Shown here one piece after another: positions 18,218 to 27,162 of a stretch of DNA of 49,815 nucleotides. The stretch covers positions 1-49,815 of the forward strand of contig JAGVXI010000011.1 in the NCBI GenBank assembly GCA_018303855.1, written 5' to 3'. The translations under genes and the position numbers were made by a program. Under the pieces are notes generated by a model, which ran no database searches, had not been told where the DNA came from, and was given only the letters and a program-made list of their open reading frames with translations. How positions within the stretch are numbered: position 1 is the stretch's first letter; every line of letters starts with the position of its first letter. The stretch is from Candidatus Pacearchaeota archaeon. Its GTDB lineage: Archaea > Nanobdellota > Nanobdellia > Pacearchaeales > GW2011-AR1.

Positions 18218-18867
18218 TTGCTGAACTAATAAACCAGTTTATTGAGCTGTTACTGGCTTTTGCAAGCCAATTAGGTTATTTTGGGATTTTTATTTTAATG
18301 GCTGTTGAAAGCTCTTTTATTCCATTTCCAAGCGAAGTTGTGTTAATACCAGCAGGGGCATTAATTGCAAGAGGAGAAATGGCCTTAACAGCAGTTTTTT
18401 TAGCTGGATTGCTTGGTAGCCTTGCAGGAGCTTTGTTTAATTATTTTTTTGCTCTATTGCTTGGAAGAAGGTCAGTTGATTATCTTGTAAATAAATACGG
18501 AAAATTTCTATTTCTTGACAGGGAAAAATTGTACAATGCCGATACCTATTTTAAAAAACACGGAGAAATTACCACCTTTATTGGCAGATTAATACCTGTC
18601 ATAAGGCAATTAATCTCACTTCCGGCTGGTTTTGCAAGAATGAACCTATTTAAATTTTGTTTGTTTACTGCATTAGGAGCAGGAATATGGACGTTAATCT
18701 TAATTTATATTGGTTATTTATTTGGGCAAAATATTGTGTTAATTAAAGAGAATATTAATATCATCACGCTAATTTTACTGCTTTTATCTTCAATAATTGT
18801 AGCAGTATATATTTTAGCGAGGAAAAGAAAGAGGGGATTATCAAAAAGAATTGCTAACAAGTTATAA
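18214..18867 (+). CDS. DedA-family membrane protein
   Basis: ESSFIPFPSEVVLIPAG, FIGRLIPVIRQLISLPAGFARM; ATGA overlap with upstream gene. Confidence 0.92.
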   Translation: MIAELINQFIELLLAFASQLGYFGIFILMAVESSFIPFPSEVVLIPAGALIARGEMALTAVFLAGLLGSLAGALFNYFFALLLGRRSVDYLVNKYGKFLFLDREKLYNADTYFKKHGEITTFIGRLIPVIRQLISLPAGFARMNLFKFCLFTALGAGIWTLILIYIGYLFGQNIVLIKENINIITLILLLLSSIIVAVYILARKRKRGLSKRIANKL

Positions 18868-18980
18868 TAGTCTGCTTAATAATAAGATTCAGTTGGTTAG
18901 TCAGATTTAGCTCTACCTTAACTATATGGACAGCTTGAAATAAAACAAATAGTTCAAATGTTAATTATCCAGTTAATATT

Positions 18981-19625
18981 TTACCCATTAGCTTGAACAA
19001 TTGCTTCTAGCATAAATCTCTCAATTCCCTCAAGAATCTCGCAGTTATTCACATTTATGTTGTAGCATGATGGTCCAAACTGCTCAATTCCTGTTTGCAT
19101 ATTCTCTTGAACTCTGATAAAGGTGTATTTTCCATCAGGATCACATCCTACTTCAGAAGCCTCGCCTTTATACATATTCCTTAAAAAAGGCGGATCTGAA
19201 AAATAAATATTCATGCTTGTAAATGCAACTACCTGCTTTCCCTCGCAATCAAATTCTTGCGGAGCAATAACCACCACATCTTTTTTTAAGTCTAACTCCC
19301 CATCAAAAGGAATTTTATTAAGCTGTCTCGGGTCAGTTCTAAGATAAACATTATAGTTTGAGACATGTTCACCAGTTATCTTAAAAATGCGAAAAGTAGT
19401 CTTGTAGAATATCAACTCACCTTCTTTAACAACATTAAATTGAGTTCCCTGATATTCAAAGTTTCTTATAGAATCAAGCAGTACATACCCAATAACTGCA
19501 AGCACGAACACAGAAGCTATAATAACCATCACAATTTTTGCCTGTTCATTGTAAGATTTTTTAGAGTTTTCTTTTTTTATTGATTTTATAGTCTTCTCTT
19601 TTACTTCTTTTTTCTCTTTTTTCAT
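18981..19625 (-). CDS. single-TM extracytoplasmic protein, hypothetical (paralogue of 19908-20549)
   Basis: Lys-rich N-terminus, one TM; YQGTQFNVVKEGELIFYKTTF and INVNNCEILEGIERFMLEAI. Confidence 0.7.
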   Translation of the reverse strand: MKKEKKEVKEKTIKSIKKENSKKSYNEQAKIVMVIIASVFVLAVIGYVLLDSIRNFEYQGTQFNVVKEGELIFYKTTFRIFKITGEHVSNYNVYLRTDPRQLNKIPFDGELDLKKDVVVIAPQEFDCEGKQVVAFTSMNIYFSDPPFLRNMYKGEASEVGCDPDGKYTFIRVQENMQTGIEQFGPSCYNINVNNCEILEGIERFMLEAIVQANG

Positions 19626-19907
19626 TATTATAATTTAAATCTCTGGTTTTTAAGGTTTATTGCTTTTGATATATATGATTAAGACTGTTAAATAATAACA
19701 TCCAAAGTTTTTAATTCAATAGTTATGCTCAATCATGTTATATTATAGTCAACGACTTTAATATCTTCCCCATTTTGTCGTTGAGTATTTAGGAAAAGAC
19801 TTATGTCTTTAACTATAACTAACTTATTTAATGTTTACCCATCCCTCGTTTTATTATTAACTATCTTGACATTTTATTAAGTATCGGAAAACTGCATTTA
19901 CAAACTT

Positions 19908-20549
19908 TTATTGCTCTATACCAAACATTTTAAATAAAAATTCATCGCTTACTTTTAAAAGCTCCTCTTCTGTTCCCTGAATAAACACGCAGTTATTCTG
20001 CTGGGTAATGTTTGAATCATCTGCTTTTTTGATGATTATAAAATTGTCTTCACAGGTTTTAACTGGCAATTCGTCTGATTCGCATGTTTCCCCTTCCAAA
20101 CAAGCTGGCTGAACTCTCTGAACAAACCTATAAATGGCATTATAAATTTCTGCTCCTGCCATATCATGTTCAGAACTTATATAAAGAGGTTTATTGTAAT
20201 AATTATCAAGCCTTTTTATATTTGAATTGCTCTTTTCTACTTCAGTCGGATTATAACTAAAAATAAGCTCTGTTTCTTTAATTGTTAAAACCCAAGATCC
20301 TTGGCGACTTGCAAACTCATATCCATTATACTTAATTTTTTGCTCAGAATTCTGTTTATTTTCTCTACCGCTAAATCCATACCCCAAAACACTAAAAAGC
20401 ATGATAAAGATTAACAAGAGTCCAAGAATTACCTGGTTTCTTTTTCTTTTGCTTTCTTCGTTTTGTTTTGGTTCAAGTTTTCTCATTTTTGTTATTGGTA
20501 TGTTTAATAATAAACCTAAGGTTGTTAAGTATTTTTCGCTTAAAAACAT
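19908..20549 (-). CDS. single-TM extracytoplasmic protein, hypothetical (paralogue of 18981-19625)
   Basis: YNGYEFASRQGSWVLTIKETELIFSYNP and QQNNCVFIQGTEEELLKVSDEFLFKMFGI at matching positions. Confidence 0.7.
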   Translation of the reverse strand: MFLSEKYLTTLGLLLNIPITKMRKLEPKQNEESKRKRNQVILGLLLIFIMLFSVLGYGFSGRENKQNSEQKIKYNGYEFASRQGSWVLTIKETELIFSYNPTEVEKSNSNIKRLDNYYNKPLYISSEHDMAGAEIYNAIYRFVQRVQPACLEGETCESDELPVKTCEDNFIIIKKADDSNITQQNNCVFIQGTEEELLKVSDEFLFKMFGIEQ

Positions 20550-20639
20550 TTTGTTAAGTTAATAATTAACAAGAAATCTCCGCTAACAGAAAAAATAAAA
20601 AAAGAAAAATAAAAAATAAAAAAAATTTGTTTTTAGCTT

Positions 20640-23183
20640 TTACGCAGCTTGTGTCAAAGGAACTGATGTTGTAACAGATGTAACCTTAACTCCAGTGCCA
20701 GCATCAGTTGTAACTGGTTGAGTCTGCAAGAATGTCGAAGCCATCTGAGTATCTGCAACGTTGTAACCTGCAACTAACAATGCAATCTTTCCAGTTGCAT
20801 AAGCGTCAGCATAACTCTTGATAATAGCTTGTCCTGCACCAATTCCAGTTTTTTCTGTAAACTTAGCACCACATGCAGCCTCGCCAACAAGTTTAGCTGC
20901 AGCTGAGTTAATACAGCTACCACCGACAACAATCAAGTTCTTAGAAGCTACAGACGAAACCTTGCTATCTTCTACTACAATCTTGCCGATATTTCCAGCA
21001 GGAAGTGCAGCAGTTGAAGTTGCGCTTATATCTGCGCCTTCAGCAGCAAGATAAACCAGTCCATATGACTCGCCACCGTGATATTCAAGCTCTGCATTAT
21101 GCTGAGCATCTGAACCACTTGGTTTGTTGTATATAACTTTTGTTGCTAAATCACTAAGCATCCAGTCAACAAATATGTCGCTTCCGCTTTCTGTTTCCAA
21201 ATCAGGGTCATTTGCAGCAGCACCATCACTTGCCCATAGCCAAGTTCTAATCTGGCTAACTCTTGTTCTAGAACCGCTCCATCCAAGAGTGAAGTTAATT
21301 TGCTTAGTTCCTGCTCCAAGGTTGCCATCTTTATCTTCTTCAACAGCAACAAGCTCCCATGAGGTTGCATTAAGCCCCTCACCACTACCAGTAAGAGCTG
21401 CTCCGCCCTCTACTGATAAGTTAATTGCATTCCAAGCAACATTACCCAATTCGTCAGCAGTAGTCCCATTAAAAGCTACTGGCAAGTAAAATGTCAATCC
21501 TTCTGCAGAATACACTCTTTCAAATGAACCGCCGTCATTAATTGTTAATGTGACAGTATCATCATCAGGGTCAGCAGCACTTGTTGTCAAAATAATGTTC
21601 CCGACTTTACAATCAGAACCGCTTGCAACATCTTCACAAACATTAACATTTAGTGAAGAATCCTTATAGCCAACTCTTTTGATTGTTGTATAGTTGATTC
21701 CTGTTTTCTTTGTAACTCCTACAACTGATAACAAATGTGATTCAGCATCTGTTGTAGAGTTCCATGACGCAACAAAATACTCATCATTATTAGTGACATT
21801 AAAGATAATCACGCTGTTGTTTGTTGTCTGAAGTTTCTTTGTTTTATCGCTTCCAAGATATTCCCAAGTTGAGTCATTACCAAATAACAATGGCACACTT
21901 GCTAAACCGCTTTTTAATGGAACATCCAATATCATAGCATCTGTTCCATCATCAGTTACTTTAATCATCTCTGTTGCAGGTGTGTAAAATCCAGCAGTAG
22001 CAAATTTTAATCCGCCAAGTGCTGGTATTGTTATTGCGCTGTCATCAGCTGCAAAATGCTCTTCTTTAGCCTGCCAAGTAAAGATAATATTTCCTAATTG
22101 TTGTTTGCTTCCAGAAGGTGTCTGAGTCATGTTCACAGTTATGCCATCAACATCCTCATCATTAAGTTCTAATGTTTGGCCGTCTTGAAGAGTAAGCTTC
22201 TCTGCTCCTAAACTATATTCAACTGAGTCACAATAACCTGTCTTAGAGTAATAAGTGATATCTCTAATACCCAATTGCACTCCATTAAGAAGGTCTCTTG
22301 TTTCACCTTCATTCATGTTTGCATAACACTTTTCTTCTCCTCCATCAATTGCTACGCAAAGTTTAGATTCTGTGCTAGAAGTTATACTCTCTACTCTTAT
22401 AGCATATTTTGAATCTGCTAGAGTTGGTTCACTTAAAGGCGCAATTCCTTGTGTTGTACATGCTTCGCTTGGAACACCAACACTGCCTATATAAGCTCCA
22501 CCCATTAACTCAAGTTTAGCTTGGTTGCTATTAACACTAGCGTTATATGCATTGAGGATAGTATAAGACTTCCCCAACATAATAATTTCGCTATCTTCAA
22601 GGTCTTCTAATTTGCCTGCAGTTGTAGTATCTGACTGCGGTTGTTTTTTCCAACTAACCGTATAGTTCAAAACACGATTGTTTTTGTCTATGTGGATACC
22701 TATTGAAGGTTTCTCATCTTTATAGTCTCTATCACCAAATGCTGTAAAGTTAAGTATGTCTAACTCTATTTTTTGAGTATAGCCATATGTTTTACCATCT
22801 CCTGAAATGTAGTCAAGCTCTGCAAGTACATTTGGTAATTCAGTGTCATCAATTGAACTTGTTTTTATATCTAAAAGCTGGTCACCAATATTCACTTTTG
22901 TAGATGCCTGCTCAATTAAGTAGCAATCTCCACCAGCGCAACTTGTTGTAGTTCCGCCTCCTGTGCTGCCCATTCTTGACTGCAAATCAGCCTGAATAAA
23001 GCCAGCTTCAAATGCATCAAGTTGAGAAACTCCTGAACCAGTACCTACAATAACAGCCACGTCTGCTCCACTTCCAGTCACAAAAGGAGCTGGATATTGT
23101 GCAGCAGCTGCAATACCTGCAGTTGACAAAAGCATTACCGCGCTTGTCGCTATAGCTGAAATCTTTCTAAAATTAAATACCAT
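20640..23183 (-). CDS. S-layer protein (methanococcal-type architecture)
   Basis: MVFNFRKISAIATSAVMLLSTAGIAAA signal, VIVGTGSGVSQLDAFEAGFIQADLQSRMG, NLIVVGGSCINSAAAKL near C-terminus. Confidence 0.9.
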   Translation of the reverse strand: MVFNFRKISAIATSAVMLLSTAGIAAAAQYPAPFVTGSGADVAVIVGTGSGVSQLDAFEAGFIQADLQSRMGSTGGGTTTSCAGGDCYLIEQASTKVNIGDQLLDIKTSSIDDTELPNVLAELDYISGDGKTYGYTQKIELDILNFTAFGDRDYKDEKPSIGIHIDKNNRVLNYTVSWKKQPQSDTTTAGKLEDLEDSEIIMLGKSYTILNAYNASVNSNQAKLELMGGAYIGSVGVPSEACTTQGIAPLSEPTLADSKYAIRVESITSSTESKLCVAIDGGEEKCYANMNEGETRDLLNGVQLGIRDITYYSKTGYCDSVEYSLGAEKLTLQDGQTLELNDEDVDGITVNMTQTPSGSKQQLGNIIFTWQAKEEHFAADDSAITIPALGGLKFATAGFYTPATEMIKVTDDGTDAMILDVPLKSGLASVPLLFGNDSTWEYLGSDKTKKLQTTNNSVIIFNVTNNDEYFVASWNSTTDAESHLLSVVGVTKKTGINYTTIKRVGYKDSSLNVNVCEDVASGSDCKVGNIILTTSAADPDDDTVTLTINDGGSFERVYSAEGLTFYLPVAFNGTTADELGNVAWNAINLSVEGGAALTGSGEGLNATSWELVAVEEDKDGNLGAGTKQINFTLGWSGSRTRVSQIRTWLWASDGAAANDPDLETESGSDIFVDWMLSDLATKVIYNKPSGSDAQHNAELEYHGGESYGLVYLAAEGADISATSTAALPAGNIGKIVVEDSKVSSVASKNLIVVGGSCINSAAAKLVGEAACGAKFTEKTGIGAGQAIIKSYADAYATGKIALLVAGYNVADTQMASTFLQTQPVTTDAGTGVKVTSVTTSVPLTQAA

Positions 23184-23190
23184 ATTTCAT

Positions 23191-23406
23191 AACCTCCTTT
23201 CACCTGTATAAACATGTTGTCTTATGACAACCTTTTTCTTTAACTCCATGGTTATAGGGAATGCCATATTGTTAAAGATTTGGTGTTTAATCCCTATAGA
23301 TTATTTCACCGGTAAGGATGTTAATGAATCTGCTTTAAAAAGGTTGTTCCTGTTTTGCCACCTTAATCCTTAAAACTACATATCTCCATGGTTTTTATTT
23401 ATAAAG
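23191..23406 (-). promoter_or_regulatory. S-layer gene promoter and long structured 5' leader
   Basis: Minus-strand TATA (CTTTATAAATA) ~23396-23406; SD AAAGGAGGTT at 23191-23200; inverted repeats between. Confidence 0.65.
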
Positions 23407-23577
23407 GTTATGCTATTACTAAATAATTAACATCTATTGCATTTCCCTATATAAACGAAAGATTTATTAATATATGGGATTTAATATGATATATATAATA
23501 CCAAATCATATAACAGAGAAATAGATATTATTGATATATAATAATAAAAGGTATATATTAGTTTCCGACGAGGTACA

Positions 23578-23931
23578 ATGGTTAGAACAAAAACACGTGA
23601 AATTACCATTATTGAATCAAGGGGGGCTTTTTCCATATTTAGGGCTATAAAACCTAAAAAAGAGGAGTATGATTTTGCTGGGATGCAGGCTTTAAGGCAG
23701 CTTTTAAGCAATGAAAAAGCCCGCATTTTGGATATAATCAAAAATCAAAAGCCTAGTTCTATTTATGATTTGGCTAAAAAGCTTGGCAGGAGCTTTAAAT
23801 CAGTGCTTGATGATATAAGGTTTCTTGAACGATTAGGGATTATTGAGCTAACAGAAGAAAAAGTGAACAATCGTATAAGACATAAGCCAGAGATTGTAGT
23901 GGATACAATGACGTTTCACATAAGAATATAA
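23578..23931 (+). CDS. winged-helix DNA-binding protein (HVO_A0114-like)
   Basis: MQALRQLLSNEKARILDIIKNQKPSSIYDLAKKLGRSFKSVLDDIRFLERLGIIEL. Confidence 0.75.
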   Translation: MVRTKTREITIIESRGAFSIFRAIKPKKEEYDFAGMQALRQLLSNEKARILDIIKNQKPSSIYDLAKKLGRSFKSVLDDIRFLERLGIIELTEEKVNNRIRHKPEIVVDTMTFHIRI

Positions 23932-24109
23932 CAGGATAAATAGCTACTATTAGTTAAAGCTTCTTATAATTAACCTCTATAATAAGCTCAGAACATTAAT
24001 ACTCCTTATTTTTAACCTTATAACCCCCTAAAATTAGTCATTCACAAGATTAACTTAACAATACTCATTTATGCCCCTATAACACTAATTTTGTTCCTTT
24101 ATGCAATGA

Positions 24110-24613
24110 TTAATAATAAGCATTAAAAAATACTCTAATACCACCAGATAAAACTTCAACAGCATTCTTGTAGTTTAGGGTTTCATTGCCTGCCTGAATT
24201 GCAGGTATTACTGGGTTATATATACTCCCTACTTCTTCTACAATTTCTATTTTATATCCCTTAACAGGTCTTTCTTGCCCTACAAGCCAACTTTCTTCTA
24301 CAATTCTCTTTATATCTTGATTTAAAACATCACAGCTGTCTCTTTCATCATAGCACTTTGCTTTTGTTTTGCATGCATATATCAATCCTTTGGTGGAATA
24401 ATAGTCAATATCAGCTGTTCTCGAGCAATTCGAGGTATATTGGAGCATAGAAGCAACAAACCCGTGTGCCTCATAACTTTCAATTAATTCCTCATTTGCT
24501 GGTTTTTTAAGTGAAAAAACAAGGAAAACTAATAATACAACTGCTACTATAACTACAATTAGGGCAAACCCAACTATTTCTTCCTGTGCCTTTTTGTTGT
24601 TTCTGATTCTCAT
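24110..24613 (-). CDS. pilin-like single-TM protein
   Basis: RNNKKAQEEIVGFALIVVIVAVVLLVFLVF N-terminus resembling class III signal peptides. Confidence 0.7.
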   Translation of the reverse strand: MRIRNNKKAQEEIVGFALIVVIVAVVLLVFLVFSLKKPANEELIESYEAHGFVASMLQYTSNCSRTADIDYYSTKGLIYACKTKAKCYDERDSCDVLNQDIKRIVEESWLVGQERPVKGYKIEIVEEVGSIYNPVIPAIQAGNETLNYKNAVEVLSGGIRVFFNAYY

Positions 24614-24743
24614 TTTTATTGGTTTTAGTTTTTTAATGGTTCTAATAAATAATTAGTTAATAAATTGCTTAAGCTAAGTTTAACATTGCTGGCTTGTTCA
24701 TTAACTAACTTTCTTTTTGACCCTATTCTTAAACATTTATTTA

Positions 24744-25337
24744 TCATTCTCTTTGCTCAATGTTTTCATAGCTAACTATGAGTTTAGCAATCTCACATTT
24801 ATCATACACCTGCCCCTCGAAATTTTCTTTTCTGCATAAAGCCACAAAATTAGATTTTTCTCCTTCTTTTGCATCTACATTCCGTGAATAAATATATATG
24901 ATGTTGCAAATATTCACGTTTCCTTGGTTGCACTCAATATCTGCTCCTTCATGTTTCGGGTATAATATTCTTAGGCTTATTTCTGTTACTTTCCAAAATC
25001 CTCTATAATCATTTATATGGTTTTTTAATGCCAGGATTTTATCAAAATCAATGCAATTGCTTTCACCTTCAAAAGCCTGCCCACAGGAGAACTCAGGAGA
25101 GTTTGCAAGTTTTGTAATTAAAAGCATAGCATCATTTTCTGCAAGTGTTGTTGCAGAACGTTTTAAGCTGCTAAGTCCAATGCCTAAAGCAAACAAACCA
25201 GCCAAAGCAAAAAACAAAGTCACAGCAATTAGCATAAATGCCATCTGCTGAATTTTCAATTGCGCTTTTTTGTTTTTTTGGGTTTTTATTTTCAACATTT
25301 TTTGTTTGTACTCAAGGTTGATTAATATTATTATCAA
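24744..25337 (-). CDS. pilin-like single-TM protein
   Basis: KNKKAQLKIQQMAFMLIAVTLFFALAGLF; likely start at the internal Met at 25298. Confidence 0.7.
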   Translation of the reverse strand: MIIILINLEYKQKMLKIKTQKNKKAQLKIQQMAFMLIAVTLFFALAGLFALGIGLSSLKRSATTLAENDAMLLITKLANSPEFSCGQAFEGESNCIDFDKILALKNHINDYRGFWKVTEISLRILYPKHEGADIECNQGNVNICNIIYIYSRNVDAKEGEKSNFVALCRKENFEGQVYDKCEIAKLIVSYENIEQRE

Positions 25338-25415
25338 CTATAATATGCTGCCAGCTTGTCATAACAGTTTGATTTAACATTATAACTTCCGTTATTAATT
25401 CTGTTCTGTTTATTC

Positions 25416-26348
25416 TCACCATAACTTGCACACTCCCTGGTTTTTTTCATTAATTTCTTTTACAACAGGATAAAGATTAAAAACAACCCCTCTGGATTCA
25501 TCCAGATTTTTAGTTAAGCTATACAAAATTCCCAATTCAGTATTAATATTCGAGTTGCACCCTTTTTGAGCAACATAGTTTGCTTTGTCAGAGTATATTA
25601 AAGCAAGTTCAGCTGTTCTTGCCATAAGTCTTTTTACTTGGCATTCATAAATATCCGGCTCTGAAAAAATAGCCCCGTACATTAAAGCATTTCCTATAAA
25701 GTATATCCTCTTGCCGTTTTTTTCAACAAAGCCATTGCGCTCATTGTCATACTCAACTTTTATATCACAATTCCTGCTTGTTTTAAAGCAGATTTTTATG
25801 CTTCCAGCAGAGCAGTTTCTCGCTTCTATATTATCTTGCAAACCAGAAATTTCAAGTTCAATGCTGTTTGGAGCATCAACAAAGCAGTAATTATTAAGCG
25901 AAGATGTTAGAACAATAACATTCCCAACTTTAAAAGGAAAATTAAAACCAGCTGAAAGCATGTAAAATTTTTTTCCTTCAACATATGAATCTGAAAATAG
26001 ATATTTGTTTGGAAAAGAGGTTGGCCTGCTGATTTCCGCCCATTTTCCAAAGCTTTTTTGCGAGACACTTATTATCTGCCTTCCAAGTCCAGCAGAATCA
26101 CACTCGCTATAAATTCTTGTTTCTGTTTGTGTGTTCATTGGCACACTTGTTAAACTTTCAAACCCTGTTTCTAATGGATTTAAAAGCGTACCTATTTGAG
26201 TTGCTGTTTCAACGCCTGTTGTTTGCTGTCCAATGCCAATAACTTTGACAGAGATAAATATCGCTAAAAATAATATAAATGCTCCTACAATCAGCGCAAA
26301 AAGCCATGCAAATGATATTTGGAGATAACCTATTTTGTTTTTCAACAT
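25416..26348 (-). CDS. pilin-like single-TM protein
   Basis: MLKNKIGYLQISFAWLFALIVGAFILFLAIF; internal ATG at 26348 preferred to 26429. Confidence 0.7.
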   Translation of the reverse strand: MLKNKIGYLQISFAWLFALIVGAFILFLAIFISVKVIGIGQQTTGVETATQIGTLLNPLETGFESLTSVPMNTQTETRIYSECDSAGLGRQIISVSQKSFGKWAEISRPTSFPNKYLFSDSYVEGKKFYMLSAGFNFPFKVGNVIVLTSSLNNYCFVDAPNSIELEISGLQDNIEARNCSAGSIKICFKTSRNCDIKVEYDNERNGFVEKNGKRIYFIGNALMYGAIFSEPDIYECQVKRLMARTAELALIYSDKANYVAQKGCNSNINTELGILYSLTKNLDESRGVVFNLYPVVKEINEKNQGVCKLW

Positions 26349-26526
26349 TTTTTGTTTTGTTTTAATTGTGCTCAAGACGGATTGGTGTGTTATTGTTAAC
26401 TTTGGAATTGACTTATAATTCATTCCCACGCCATTTTATTTTAACAACCTTAAACATTATTAATTTAATTATTCAAATTTAATAACTGCCTAAACCCCCA
26501 AGCATTAACAACTTTTCATTATTTAA

Positions 26527-27009
26527 TCAATTCCCTTCAATATCAACCAAAGCATCTCTATAATTTGCTTTTTTAATTATCATGCTTATTTTTCCATCTT
26601 TTTTATTTATGCAATAGTCGTTTCCACTGGCTCTCGCAAGTATTTTATCAATATCAATGTGTTCAATTATTCTTGGGTCAAGTCCTTGCCCAGAGCCAGG
26701 CGGTTCAAAATAGATATTTGAATCTCGTGTAAAGCAAATTTTGTCTATTTTGCTGCAAGTGGTGTATTTTGGAGTACTTGAGCCTCCACCGCGCCATATT
26801 TTATCAACATCATTTTTAAATTCATTTATAAAATCAGCTATCTGAACATGGCATTGGAAATCAAGAAATTTCTTTATTGCATAAAACGCAAATACAAGAA
26901 AAACAACAATGAGTATTATTGAAAAAATCATGCTAAAAGACATGTTTAGCTCAGCTTTTTTTACAGCATCTTTTTTTGCATTACACCTGCACACGCCTCT
27001 TCTTTTCAT
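26527..27009 (-). CDS. pilin-like single-TM protein
   Basis: KKAELNMSFSMIFSIILIVVFLVFAFYAI; conserved Cys residues. Confidence 0.68.
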   Translation of the reverse strand: MKRRGVCRCNAKKDAVKKAELNMSFSMIFSIILIVVFLVFAFYAIKKFLDFQCHVQIADFINEFKNDVDKIWRGGGSSTPKYTTCSKIDKICFTRDSNIYFEPPGSGQGLDPRIIEHIDIDKILARASGNDYCINKKDGKISMIIKKANYRDALVDIEGN

Positions 27010-27162
27010 GATTACCTAAGAAGAATATAATTAATAAATGTTTAGAATTTATTTTTATTGAAAACAAGTATAATCTATAAAAATTAAAATGTTATAATGC
27101 CTTACATTGTAACACGCCTCTTAACAATTAAAATTTTTTTTAGTATATAGCTAAGCTCAATT

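Noticed and set aside
20818-21489. Plus-strand ORFs (78 and 121 aa) inside the S-layer gene
   Set aside because: Antisense shadow ORFs over a well-supported S-layer CDS.
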